Source: Duodenibacillus massiliensis
Lineage (GTDB): Bacteria; Pseudomonadota; Gammaproteobacteria; Burkholderiales; Burkholderiaceae_F
Direction of reading: 5' to 3'
Length of the DNA stretch: 64,000 bases
Assembly (NCBI RefSeq): GCF_900128485.1
Contig: NZ_LT635861.1
Coordinates: 683,479-747,478 of the forward strand
The position numbers were made by a program, and so were the translations under genes. Below are positions 1 to 8,259 of this stretch, in pieces; position 1 is the first letter of the stretch; each line of letters opens with the position of its first letter. A model generated the notes under the pieces. It searched no databases and was not told where the DNA came from. It was given only the letters and a program-made list of their open reading frames with translations.

Positions 1-1200
1 GCGGTCCCCACGCAAAGTGACCCCAAGGCAGCCACCGTACCGAGTAACTCCAAAGAGTTTGACCTTGCCCGGCTCCTGGCCGATGAATTGAAGACCATGG
101 GCTTTGTTGACGTCGAGGTTTCCGAGTACGCCGTTGTCACCGGGAAGCTTCCTTCGAATCTGCCCGCGGGCACGAAGGCCCCGAAAGTGGGCTGGTGCAC
201 GCACATGGACACCGTCAACATCGGTAAGTCCGGCGACATTCATCCGCAGGTGATCCGCGGCTACAAAGGGGGCGACATCTGCCTCAATAAAGAAAAAGAC
301 GTGTGGCTGCGCGTGAAGGACCACCCCGAAGTCGAACGCTACAAGGGCGACGACCTGGTGGTCACCGACGGTACGACCGTTTTGGGAGCGGACGACAAGA
401 GTGCGGTTGCCAACGTTATGACCGCCATGGATATCGTGATCCGTGAAAACCGTCCGCACGGCGACATCTGGGTGTGTTTTGTCCCGGACGAAGAAATCGG
501 CCTTTTGGGCTCCAAAAAGATTGATTTCAAGAAGTTCCCCGTGGACTTTGCCTACACGATCGACTGCTGCGAATTGGGCGAAGTCGTCTGGGAAACGTTT
601 AATGCCGGAAGCGCGTTTCTCACGGTTGAAGGTGTGTCCGCGCACCCGATGTCTTCGAAAAACGTTCTCGTGAACCCCGTGATGGTCGTGCACGATTTTC
701 TCAATATGCTTGACCGCGGCACGATGCCTGAGTTCACGGAAGGCCGTGAAGGCTTTATTTTGCCGAAGTCGCTCACGGCTTCTCCCTCGCAGGCCAAGCT
801 TCTCATCAACATCCGCGACCACAGTAAGGCCGGTTACGAAGCCAAAAAGGCGCTGCTCAAGCAGGCCGTTGAATTTCTCAAAGTGCGCCACCCGCGCGCC
901 GTCATTTCCTACACCCAGGAAGACGTCTACAGCAACATCGCCGATGCCGTGACGCCTGAGAAGCGCTCCTGCATCGACCTTTTGTATAAGGCGCTCGAAG
1001 AAGTGGGTGTGAAGGCGAAAACGATTGCCATGCGCGGCGGCACCGACGGCTCTTACATCTCCACGCAGGGTATTCCCACCCCGAATTACTTCACCGGAGC
1101 GCACAACTTCCACAGCGTGTGCGAATTTATGCCGATGAACTCCTGGGTTAAGAGCCTTGAAGTGACGTTAAAGCTCGTTGAGCTCACCGCCAAGGCCTGA
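1..1200 (+). CDS. pepT: Peptidase T (tripeptide aminopeptidase), 5' end outside window
   Basis: Zinc-dependent M20-family peptidase that removes the N-terminal residue of tripeptides in the cytoplasm. The frame is open from base 1, and the first visible codons (AVPTQSDPKAAT) match the region just after the start of PepT, so only about 10 residues are missing. The TTG at 88 is internal. Metal-binding signatures are visible: a THMDTV motif near nt 200, GADDKSA near 385, PDEEIG near 485 and HNFHS near 1105. The 399 visible codons fit the family length of about 410. A DcuC-type carrier follows 33 bp later and could be co-transcribed, consistent with peptide-based nutrition. The family call is secure. 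Confidence 0.95.
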   Translation, partial: AVPTQSDPKAATVPSNSKEFDLARLLADELKTMGFVDVEVSEYAVVTGKLPSNLPAGTKAPKVGWCTHMDTVNIGKSGDIHPQVIRGYKGGDICLNKEKDVWLRVKDHPEVERYKGDDLVVTDGTTVLGADDKSAVANVMTAMDIVIRENRPHGDIWVCFVPDEEIGLLGSKKIDFKKFPVDFAYTIDCCELGEVVWETFNAGSAFLTVEGVSAHPMSSKNVLVNPVMVVHDFLNMLDRGTMPEFTEGREGFILPKSLTASPSQAKLLINIRDHSKAGYEAKKALLKQAVEFLKVRHPRAVISYTQEDVYSNIADAVTPEKRSCIDLLYKALEEVGVKAKTIAMRGGTDGSYISTQGIPTPNYFTGAHNFHSVCEFMPMNSWVKSLEVTLKLVELTAKA

Positions 1201-1233
1201 GTTTGATTTGAATTTTTTCAGTTTGAGGCAGTT

Positions 1234-2496
1234 ATGAGTTGGACAATTTGGGCGGCCGTCGTCGTTGTGTGCGTGACGGTCTGGGCCCTCATCAAGCGCT
1301 ATGAAACGCGTCTGGTGCTTTTGGTTTCGGGCCTGGTGATGGCACTTCTGAGCCTTGACCCGATGATGGCTTTTAAGCAGTTTGATAAGTCCATGACCAA
1401 CGGCAGTCTCATCATCGCCATCTGCTCGGCCATGGGTTTTGCCGCAGTGATTTCGGTCACCAAGTGCGACGCGCACCTTGTGCGTCTTCTCACCCAGCCC
1501 TTAAAGCGCATGGGGATTTTCCTTTTGCCCGCATGTATGGCTGTGACGAGCGTCATCGCAACGGCCATTCCTTCAATGGCGGGTCTTTGCGCGTCCGTGG
1601 GTCCCACGATCATCCCGATCATGGTGCGCGCGGGTTTTCGGCCGGCTACAGCCGCTGCCGCCGTGGGCGCGTGCCTGATGCCCGCGTACTTTAACCCGGG
1701 CGTCTCGCACAACCCCTTCATTGCGAAGCTTGCGGGTATCGACGTGATGACCTTCATCGGCAACCACGGCATGATGACCCTGGGTCTTACGATTGCCGCC
1801 ATTGTGCTGATGACCGTCATCTGCATGATTTACGGCGACTACCGTAAGGAAGGGTTCGGCGAACTCAAGTCCGAGGCCGCCGCGGAACTTCCGGAACGCG
1901 CCAACGTCCTTTACGCTGTTGCGCCGCTCGTTCCCGTGGTGCTCCTTGTGTGCACGTCGCTGTGGCTGCCGCAGATGAAGATTTCGGTCGCAACCGCGAT
2001 GCTCGTGGGCATGATTTACGCGCTTGCGATCACCCGCAGCAACCCCCAGGACACGATCAAGAAGTTTTTTGACGGCATGGGCAAAGGCTACGCCAACATC
2101 ATCGGCATCATTATCGCCGCCGGCGTTTTTGCGGCCGGTCTGCGTGCCGCAGGCGTCATTGACCTCTTTGTTGAGTTCCTGAAAAACTCCAACGAAGTCG
2201 CCAAGATCGGCGGCAGCGTCGGGCCCTTCATCCTCGGTGTTCTCACCGGGTCCGGTGACGCCGCGGCCTTTGCCTTTAACGAAGCCGTGACGCCGCACGC
2301 ACCGTCCTTCGGCATGACGATTGATTCGCTCGGCTACCTCGCGATGATGTCGGCCGGTCTCGGCCGTATGGCTTCGCCTCTGGCGGGCGGCATCATCGTG
2401 CTTTCGGGCATTGCGATGGTAAGCCCCGTGGAACTCATTAAGCGTACGGCCCCGGCAGCCGTGATTATGCTGATCGGCCTGTATTTCCTTACGTAG
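1234..2496 (+). CDS. C4-dicarboxylate carrier, DcuC family
   Basis: Integral inner-membrane carrier of the DcuC family, whose known members exchange or export C4-dicarboxylates such as succinate and fumarate under anaerobic conditions. The 420-residue product is almost entirely hydrophobic with about 10-12 predicted membrane segments. Its start (SWTIWAAVVVVCVTVWALIK) closely resembles that of a second DcuC-type carrier at 14089, so the two are paralogues. Conserved small-residue stretches include GSGDAAAFAFN near residue 345 and AGLGRMASPLAGG near residue 375. It follows pepT by 33 bp and is followed by a strong terminator. The substrate is inferred; peptide or amino-acid-derived acids are possible. 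Confidence 0.8.
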   Translation: MSWTIWAAVVVVCVTVWALIKRYETRLVLLVSGLVMALLSLDPMMAFKQFDKSMTNGSLIIAICSAMGFAAVISVTKCDAHLVRLLTQPLKRMGIFLLPACMAVTSVIATAIPSMAGLCASVGPTIIPIMVRAGFRPATAAAAVGACLMPAYFNPGVSHNPFIAKLAGIDVMTFIGNHGMMTLGLTIAAIVLMTVICMIYGDYRKEGFGELKSEAAAELPERANVLYAVAPLVPVVLLVCTSLWLPQMKISVATAMLVGMIYALAITRSNPQDTIKKFFDGMGKGYANIIGIIIAAGVFAAGLRAAGVIDLFVEFLKNSNEVAKIGGSVGPFILGVLTGSGDAAAFAFNEAVTPHAPSFGMTIDSLGYLAMMSAGLGRMASPLAGGIIVLSGIAMVSPVELIKRTAPAAVIMLIGLYFLT

Positions 2497-2541
2497 CCGC
2501 AACTTTTGCGGCAGGTTGTAAAGCCAGCCGCAGAGTTTGAC

Positions 2542-2583
2542 AAAAACGCTGTTTCGGGAGTTTTTCCGGGACAGCGTTTTTTA
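2542..2583 (+). terminator. Rho-independent terminator after the DcuC gene
   Basis: AAAACGCTGT pairs with ACAGCGTTTT around a short TCGGGAG...TTCCGGG inner stem and is followed by Ts. It lies 45 bp after the carrier stop codon and ends the pepT-dcuC transcript. Confidence 0.85.
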
Positions 2584-2651
2584 TCGGTCAGCCTGCCGCG
2601 TACTACATTGCGCGCGTTGTTAATAATCAGTTCGGCGGCTAGGCAGCCGGT

Positions 2652-2765
2652 GTTCTTTGGTTGCCTTTAACGTTCGCCGTCGTCACTGGTTACTCTGCGC
2701 GTGCTGTCTCTTTCCCGACAGACGCCTGTAACCGGTGTTTCTTTTTCCGGCAGGAGAGCACGCGC
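2652..2765 (+). repeat. 114-bp direct repeat, left copy (target duplication of the IS1634-like element)
   Basis: The stretch is identical to 5125-5238 over 114 bp. The identity stops exactly where the terminal inverted repeats of the inserted element begin (2766 and 5124). IS1634 and IS1549 are known to create unusually long and variable target duplications, so this is best read as the target-site duplication. The repeat can fold: ACTGGTTAC pairs with GTAACCGGT, and GCGCGTGCT pairs with AGCACGCGC. Confidence 0.85.
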
Positions 2766-5124
2766 CTGACTTTTAAAGCAAACTAACTTTTTGAGAGCCC
2801 GTAAAGCCGCACGGGCTCTTATTTTTGTGCCTTTTCTAAATTATTTTCTTGTTGTATTCCGTTGTCTTTCCTGATATAATTTCATTAGAAAATCAAGGTC
2901 TCTTTGGGGAAGGACTATGTTCGTAAAAATCACCAAAAGCGGCAACGGCAAGTTCTCCTATGTGAAACTCGTGGAAGGGTATCGGGACGAGAAAGGCCGG
3001 GTGCGGCACCGCACCGTCAAAACCCTGGGACGCCTTGATGAACTGACAGCCAACGATCCCGACTATCTGGAAAATCTCAAACAGCAGTTCGGCAGTGAAC
3101 GTGCGAGCAAAAAGCAGGCCGTTGCAGCCCTTCGGGCCCAGACGGCCGAAGCGGTGGCGCAGGTCCTTGGGCAAAGTGAGAGTCCGGCAGAGGACTTTCC
3201 TCTGCTTCGGTATGGTCACTATGCACTGAAGCAAATCTGGAATAAGACCTTGTGCTTGCCCCGCAAATTTGATTACCTGCAAAGCGAGCTCAATCAGAAA
3301 GTGCAGTTCAGCTTCAATGCCGCCGCTTCTTTCATGATTTTCAGAAAAGCCATGAGACCGAGCTCTGTGTTGGCCGGTTTCCATGATCAGGATGAGTATC
3401 TCGGCGCTCCGCTGCAGGGAATCTCTCTGCAGGCCTGCTACAGGACGCTTGATTTTCTGAAAGAGAACAAGGATGAGATTTTCAACTGGGTCAACCGTCA
3501 GATGGACAAGCACTACGGTACTGACAGAGCCACGCTTGTTTTTTATGACGTCACCAATGCGTATTTTGAGGCACCTCTGACAGATGCCGAGATGGAAAAC
3601 TACCACCAGGATTTTCTGGACAAACTGCAGGCTGCTGCTGAGCAGGCCCGCGCAGAAAAAGAACTTCCAGAAGCGTGTTTTGACGATGACGGCTCCGTTC
3701 TGCCGGACACTCTGCCGCAGGACTTCATCGATGCCGTGGCTGATGATCACAATCCTGAATTTTTGAGAATGCGCGGTCCCTCAAAGGAACACCGCTCGGA
3801 TCTGCCGCTGGTATCCATTGCTCTGGTCATTGACAAGAATGGTTTTCCGATGGACTTTGAGGTTTTCAAAGGCAACAGCTCCGAGTACAGAACCATGGAA
3901 TCCGCCATCAGAAAACTCAAGGATAAATACAACATCGGTCATGCCATTGTTGTTGCCGACAGAGGACTCAATTCAGCTGAAAATCTGTTGATGCTCCAGC
4001 GGCTTGAGCTGGGCTACCTGGTGGCCCAAAAAGTGAGTAATCTCAATGACGAAACACTTAAGCAGATGCTTGATCTGTCGGCCTATCAATCGATTAACGA
4101 CAAAGATCCCGAAAGCAACAAATACCGCGTTATTGAGGACTGGGAGCGCACCGGCAAGAGCGGCTCAGTCAAATGCTCACTGGTTCTGACCTGGAGCGAA
4201 AAACGTAAGCGCCGTGATGAAAAATTGCTTGAGATCTGGGCTGATTTGATCCGCAGAAGAAGCGGGCAAGAACTTAAAACAAGAAAGCCGGCTTGGGCAG
4301 GTATCGCCACCACCGATACTAAGGAAAAGAAGCAGGTGATCACCGGTATTGACGAAAGCGCCTTGGCAGAGCGCAAAGCGCTCTGCGGGTTTGCTGCTGT
4401 TGTTTATGACGAGTACTGCATTGAGCGGACGGAAATGGCTGACGAGCAGGAGAACAAAGCAAGGGGAGCAGCATCAGGTGCCGAGGTAAATCAGCCGGTT
4501 GACAAGGGAGAACGGATACTGAAAACGGGCAAGGAAATCGCCTCGATGTACCACTGCCTGAATCAGATTGAAACGTGCTTCCGGATCATGAAATCCAACA
4601 TCGGCTTGCGCCCGATGTACGTCTGGACTTCCAGCCATATTTACGGCCATATTACGGCTTGTGTACTGGCCCTGTTGCTGCTGAGGCTGCTGCAGGACAA
4701 ACTGAAAAAGCAGGGAACGCCAATCAGCATTGACACACTGTGCCGTGAACTGCACGACTCAACCGTGATGGCTCAAATCATCGATGACAACCAAATCACC
4801 TTCTACCGGTGCGGCTTCGGCCCGAAGCTGCGCAAAGGAAATGAGTTGCTGACAGAAGAAGAACTTGGTGCTCAGTACGTTGCCGGCAAAGCACGCAACC
4901 ACAAAGCTGACATCCTGCAGGCCTGCGGCCTGTCGCTGCCGCCTCGGGTGTGCTCGAGGCCGGAACTTGCCTCCTGCCTCGGCACCCGCTTCCCCACCAA
5001 TCGCTCCGCCGTACCCATGCTCCGTGAACTGGGACAGCGGTAGAAGTACAACAAGAAAATAATCAAAACCAGCCGTTAGACCTTGTGGTTACTGGTTTTG
5101 TCGATTTTCTGCTTTAAAACTCAG
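2766..5124 (+). mobile_element. Complete IS1634-family (IS4-like) insertion sequence, 2359 bp
   Basis: The left end CTGACTTTTAAAGCAAA and the reverse complement of the right end CTGAGTTTTAAAGCAGA match at 15 of 17 positions. A second subterminal inverted repeat of 17 bp is perfect (2840-2856 against 5047-5063). A hairpin inside the left end (AGAGCCCGT ... ACGGGCTCT, about 2793-2818) could block read-through from outside, and CAAAACCAG...CTGGTTTTG (5064-5100) looks like the transposase terminator. The element encodes one intact transposase and is flanked by 114-bp direct repeats, so it appears complete and perhaps recent. Confidence 0.85.
2917..5043 (+). CDS. IS1634-family transposase
   Basis: DDE transposase of the IS4-like IS1634 group, 708 residues, somewhat longer than many relatives. 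The N-terminus (FVKITKSGNGKFSYVKLVEG) is typical of the group. The first catalytic Asp lies in FYDVTNAYF (about residue 212), the second in VVADRGLNS (about 348), and the Glu in YHCLNQIETCFRIMKS (about 550), the Y-x-R/E-x-K-like signature. ATG at 2917 follows an AAGGA ribosome site. The frame is intact. It lies within a complete element with terminal inverted repeats and long target duplications, so it is probably active or recently active. Confidence 0.92.
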   Translation: MFVKITKSGNGKFSYVKLVEGYRDEKGRVRHRTVKTLGRLDELTANDPDYLENLKQQFGSERASKKQAVAALRAQTAEAVAQVLGQSESPAEDFPLLRYGHYALKQIWNKTLCLPRKFDYLQSELNQKVQFSFNAAASFMIFRKAMRPSSVLAGFHDQDEYLGAPLQGISLQACYRTLDFLKENKDEIFNWVNRQMDKHYGTDRATLVFYDVTNAYFEAPLTDAEMENYHQDFLDKLQAAAEQARAEKELPEACFDDDGSVLPDTLPQDFIDAVADDHNPEFLRMRGPSKEHRSDLPLVSIALVIDKNGFPMDFEVFKGNSSEYRTMESAIRKLKDKYNIGHAIVVADRGLNSAENLLMLQRLELGYLVAQKVSNLNDETLKQMLDLSAYQSINDKDPESNKYRVIEDWERTGKSGSVKCSLVLTWSEKRKRRDEKLLEIWADLIRRRSGQELKTRKPAWAGIATTDTKEKKQVITGIDESALAERKALCGFAAVVYDEYCIERTEMADEQENKARGAASGAEVNQPVDKGERILKTGKEIASMYHCLNQIETCFRIMKSNIGLRPMYVWTSSHIYGHITACVLALLLLRLLQDKLKKQGTPISIDTLCRELHDSTVMAQIIDDNQITFYRCGFGPKLRKGNELLTEEELGAQYVAGKARNHKADILQACGLSLPPRVCSRPELASCLGTRFPTNRSAVPMLRELGQR

Positions 5125-5238
5125 GTTCTTTGGTTGCCTTTAACGTTCGCCGTCGTCACTGGTTACTCTGCGCGTGCTGTCTCTTTCCCGACAGACGCCT
5201 GTAACCGGTGTTTCTTTTTCCGGCAGGAGAGCACGCGC
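5125..5238 (+). repeat. 114-bp direct repeat, right copy, leader of the small ORF at 5261
   Basis: Identical to 2652-2765. This copy keeps its original downstream context: a purine-rich ribosome site and a 23-codon ORF. It was therefore probably part of a 5' untranslated region before the insertion. Two nested inverted repeats suggest a structured leader. It matched no riboswitch class I could recall. Confidence 0.75.
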
Positions 5239-5260
5239 GCAAAGAAGGAGGAGAACTTCT

Positions 5261-5332
5261 ATGTTGCGTCAGTTGTCTGTGGCCGCCCTGTGCGTTGCAG
5301 CTTCGCTTTGCACCGCCGCCTTTGCTGCGTAA
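5261..5332 (+). CDS. 23-residue ORF consisting only of a signal-peptide-like sequence
   Basis: ATG at 5261 follows an excellent ribosome site (AAGAAGGAGGAG, 8-10 bp upstream). The peptide begins MLRQLSVAALCVAAS, stays hydrophobic and ends TAAFAA directly before a TAA stop, so it resembles a complete signal sequence up to the AxA cleavage site with no mature part. It could be a leader peptide, a tiny membrane or secreted peptide, or the stump of a gene with an early stop. Its natural leader is separated from upstream sequence by the IS insertion. A hairpin terminator follows at 5397. Confidence 0.4.
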   Translation: MLRQLSVAALCVAASLCTAAFAA

Positions 5333-5396
5333 TAGCGTCCGGTCGAAACGGCTTCGATCAAAAGAACAGACTGCATATAACCTCCGAAGACGCTGA

Positions 5397-5435
5397 AAAG
5401 CCGTGCCTTCCCATAGTAAGGAAAGCGCGGCTTTT
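5397..5435. terminator. Bidirectional terminator between the small ORF and mmuM
   Basis: AAAAGCCG..CCTT pairs with AAGG..CGGCTTTT, with A and T tracts on the two sides. It can serve the plus-strand small ORF and the minus-strand mmuM gene, whose stop is at 5466. Confidence 0.75.
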
Positions 5436-5465
5436 ACAGAAACGGAGCCGGCACTCACTCCTGCA

Positions 5466-6416
5466 TCAGTGCTTTGAAAGAAGCGCGGCAATCTGCACGA
5501 TGTCAGCCGGCAACGTTCTGCAGCAGCCGCCGATACAGCGCGCCCCGAGACTCTTCCAGCGGCCCACAAAATCGTCCCACCTGGGGTGATTCACCGGGTG
5601 ATGCCAGGTTTTCGTGGCCGGATCATAGGTTTCGCCGGAATTCGGATAGACAATGAGGGGCTTATCTGTGACGGAATGCGCGAGTTCAAGCGCCCGTGCA
5701 GCCCACTCCTGGCGGATGCAGTTAAAGCCCAGCGCATCAATGTTGTCAAATGCAGAAAGGTGTCTGACGGCATCAGTTACGGGCGTGCCGTCAGCGGTGT
5801 GCTCGGCGTCTGCCAGTGAAAACGTCACCCAGGCCGAAAGCCCGTCTTCATCGGCCATTTGTGCAACGACCGCCGCTTCTTCGGGTTTGGGCTGCGTTTC
5901 AATTGCCAGAAGATCCGCGCCGGCCTCAGCCAAAGCCTTGAGCCTCAGACAGTGAAACGCGCGGTATTCGTCGCGGGTGAGAGTGTAGTTGCCGGTGTAT
6001 TCGCTGCCGTCGGCAAGATACGCACCGTAAGGGCCGACGCTTCCCGCAACCAAAAGAGGTGAGTTTCTCTTTTCAGGGTGAGCGGCCAGGACCGTGTCCC
6101 GCGCACGCCGGGCAAGCGTTACCGAGAGCGCAATGAGTTCAGCGGCTTTTTCCGCGCCGATTCCCTTGGCTTTAAAACCGGCTTCACTGGCCTGGTAGCT
6201 TGCGGTGATCGCGACGTCGGCACCGGCTTCGTAGTAGCGGCGGTGCACTTCATAGATTTTTTCGGGGTCTTCGGCAAGGATCTTTGCGCTCCAGAGGCTG
6301 TCGTTGAGGTTGCAGCCCAAGGATTCGAGCGCCGTGGACATGGCGCCGTCAATGACGACACTGCCCTTGGCGGCAATGAGATCGCGGAGCGGATGATTTC
6401 GGACGGATTCGGTCAC
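5466..6416 (-). CDS. mmuM: Homocysteine S-methyltransferase
   Basis: Cytoplasmic zinc enzyme that transfers a methyl group from S-methylmethionine (or SAM) to homocysteine, giving methionine. The 316-residue length is typical. The zinc ligands of the family are present: a Cys in GFNCIRQ (about residue 230) and the paired Cys in IGGCCRTLP (about 300). The N-terminal VIDGAMSTALESLG resembles the usual DGAMGT opening. The start is a GTG at 6416; no strong upstream ATG exists. No S-methylmethionine permease (mmuP) lies nearby, so the gene stands alone between its terminator and the divergent binding-protein gene at 6575. Confidence 0.93.
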   Translation of the reverse strand: MTESVRNHPLRDLIAAKGSVVIDGAMSTALESLGCNLNDSLWSAKILAEDPEKIYEVHRRYYEAGADVAITASYQASEAGFKAKGIGAEKAAELIALSVTLARRARDTVLAAHPEKRNSPLLVAGSVGPYGAYLADGSEYTGNYTLTRDEYRAFHCLRLKALAEAGADLLAIETQPKPEEAAVVAQMADEDGLSAWVTFSLADAEHTADGTPVTDAVRHLSAFDNIDALGFNCIRQEWAARALELAHSVTDKPLIVYPNSGETYDPATKTWHHPVNHPRWDDFVGRWKSLGARCIGGCCRTLPADIVQIAALLSKH

Positions 6417-6574
6417 GGCGGGGATCCCTTACAAATAATTCGGATGTCCGACACGATAGCGGAATCGGTTAATGACGTCTTGCGAAAAAGCGTAATACCG
6501 CGAAAATTAAGCCCGACGCGGCGGCAGACGCGGTAAGCTCCCGCCACACGTTTTTAAGTATCTTCTGAGTCATT

Positions 6575-7351
6575 ATGTTAAGACGCAAGCTTTTAACGGG
6601 CGCCGCAGCTGCCGCGCTGACCGCCAATGTTTCTTTTCAAGCCTTCGCCCGGGAACGCAAAACCCTCATTGTCGGGATGGATGCCGCCTATCCGCCCTTT
6701 GGTTTTCAGAACTCCAAGGCCGGCACTTATGTGGGCTTTGACGTGGATGTGATCCGCGCCATCGGTAAGGCAGAGGGCTTTGCCGTGGATATCCGCAATA
6801 TGGCTTTTGACGGACTGATTCCGGCGCTGAAAACCGGCAACATCGATATCGCGATCAACGACATCACCGTAACGCCTGAGCGACAAAAGAGCGTCGATTT
6901 CAGCGACCGCTACTACATCGCCGGGCTCGGTGTGGTCGTTGCGGCCGGCAACAACACGATTAAAACCGCCAAAGACCTCGAGGGCCGAAAACTCGCGGCT
7001 TCAATCGGCTCGACCGGTGAAATTGCCGCTAAGGCAATCAAGGGTGCCGACGTGCGGATTTTCAATCAGTTGAATGAATGCTTCCTTGAACTCAGAAACG
7101 GCGGGGTAGAGGCCGTCGTCAATGACATTCCCACAAACGACTACTATGTGGCAAACGCCGGCCGCGGGCGTGTGAAGAGCCTTGCGGTGGCGCTTACGGC
7201 CGAAGATTTGGCAATTGCCGTCAAAAAAGGCAATACTGATCTTTTGGCGCGTGTGAACCGGGGTTTAAGAACCATCAAGCGTAACGGCGAATTTGCCGTT
7301 ATCTATAAGAAGTGGTTCGGCAAAGAGCCCCCGAAAGCGCTTTTTGAGTAA
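6575..7351 (+). CDS. Periplasmic amino-acid-binding protein (SBP_bac_3 family)
   Basis: Solute-binding component of a polar amino-acid ABC importer. It begins with MLRRKLLTGAAAAALTA, a signal peptide with a twin-arginine-like start but no full Tat motif, ending near AFA. The mature part has the family pattern VGMDAAYPPFGF, YVGFDVDVIRAIGK and NDITVTPERQKSVDFSDRYY, characteristic of the type-3 amino-acid binding fold. The 258-residue length is normal. No permease or ATPase gene lies next to it, so it must work with a transporter encoded elsewhere or be an orphan. The ligand cannot be read from sequence. The next gene starts 41 bp later. Confidence 0.9.
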   Translation: MLRRKLLTGAAAAALTANVSFQAFARERKTLIVGMDAAYPPFGFQNSKAGTYVGFDVDVIRAIGKAEGFAVDIRNMAFDGLIPALKTGNIDIAINDITVTPERQKSVDFSDRYYIAGLGVVVAAGNNTIKTAKDLEGRKLAASIGSTGEIAAKAIKGADVRIFNQLNECFLELRNGGVEAVVNDIPTNDYYVANAGRGRVKSLAVALTAEDLAIAVKKGNTDLLARVNRGLRTIKRNGEFAVIYKKWFGKEPPKALFE

Positions 7352-7392
7352 TTGTTTTATCCGGCCGGATGCGCCGGAGAAGCGGGTGTGAG

Positions 7393-8259
7393 ATGAGCAG
7401 TTTGGGCAGAGGATTTATCAGAAAGGCGGCGGCTGTAGCCGTGACCGCGGCATTGTTGCTTTCGGGAGCCGCTTACGCGGAAAAACTCACGCCAGCGCAG
7501 TTTGAGTCGCAGTTTAAGGCGATGGCGGCTTCCGGTGAACTCGGTGCAGCGCTCACCGCAGCCTACAGTGCGGGGCCAGATAAAAAAGAGATTCTCACCG
7601 GCTACACCGCGCTTTTTGCTTCGGATGCGGTGGCCAAACGCCTTGTGGGTGAATTTGACGCCGCAGGGCTTCTTGATACCGCGAACTACCCCAAAAACGC
7701 CGAGCGGCGCGACGTGATGGCGCTTTTTGCCCAGAGTTTCACGGAAGACCTCTTTGTGAAGGGATTAAGACGCCTGACGCCTGCGGAAAAGAAAACCTAC
7801 TTTAAGTTTCTCGCCTTTCGTCTTACACAGATGTCGCCCGTTCTTTGTAAGCGGGTGGCCGCGGGTGACCCCAAGGCAAGCGAAGACCAGGAGTATGTTC
7901 GCGTGATGCGGGGGCTTTATGCGGCGATGGACAAAGACCTGCTGCAGGACTTTCTGAGCGCCAGAAGCCGCGCGGTGCTCGCGGAAATCCGGGCGTTTCC
8001 TGCGGTGGCAAAGGTCAGCGGTGAGAAAGAGCGCGAGGGGCGCGACGCGATGAATGCGGCGCTCGAGGCGCGTCTGGCGGCGCTTCCTGAAGGTGAGCGC
8101 ACGGCATTAAAGGCCGGGCTTACGGATCCCATGAAGGCTTCTGCTGAAAACACCTGCCGTGCGTTCGGGTTTTACCTTTCCACGATTGCGTCTCTCACGG
8201 GTGAAGCAGGCGACAACTACGTTTCCACGGCAGTGAACCGTCTTGCAGGTCACGAATGA
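7393..8259 (+). CDS. Secreted alanine-rich helical protein of unknown function
   Basis: Not recognised. ATG at 7393 is preferred over an in-frame ATG at 7369 because it gives a clean signal peptide (SSLGRGFIRKAAAVAVTAAL, ending AAYA before EKLTPA) and has GGAGAAG upstream. The mature part of about 260 residues is rich in Ala, Glu, Lys and Arg, with predicted helices and no membrane segment. Two Cys residues (in VLCKR and NTCRA) could pair in the periplasm. The stop overlaps the start of the next gene by 4 bp (ATGA), so the two are translationally coupled and probably work together. Confidence 0.7.
   Translation: MSSLGRGFIRKAAAVAVTAALLLSGAAYAEKLTPAQFESQFKAMAASGELGAALTAAYSAGPDKKEILTGYTALFASDAVAKRLVGEFDAAGLLDTANYPKNAERRDVMALFAQSFTEDLFVKGLRRLTPAEKKTYFKFLAFRLTQMSPVLCKRVAAGDPKASEDQEYVRVMRGLYAAMDKDLLQDFLSARSRAVLAEIRAFPAVAKVSGEKEREGRDAMNAALEARLAALPEGERTALKAGLTDPMKASAENTCRAFGFYLSTIASLTGEAGDNYVSTAVNRLAGHE

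Noticed and set aside
2652..2765. Riboswitch call for the 114-bp repeat
   Set aside because: The stems are real, but I found no match to the conserved cores of the cobalamin, TPP, glycine, SAM, c-di-GMP, guanidine or fluoride classes, and the downstream ORF is only 23 codons.
5083..5589. A 168-codon ORF over the right 114-bp repeat and mmuM terminator
   Set aside because: It runs through a terminator hairpin and antisense to mmuM, with no domain and no ribosome site.
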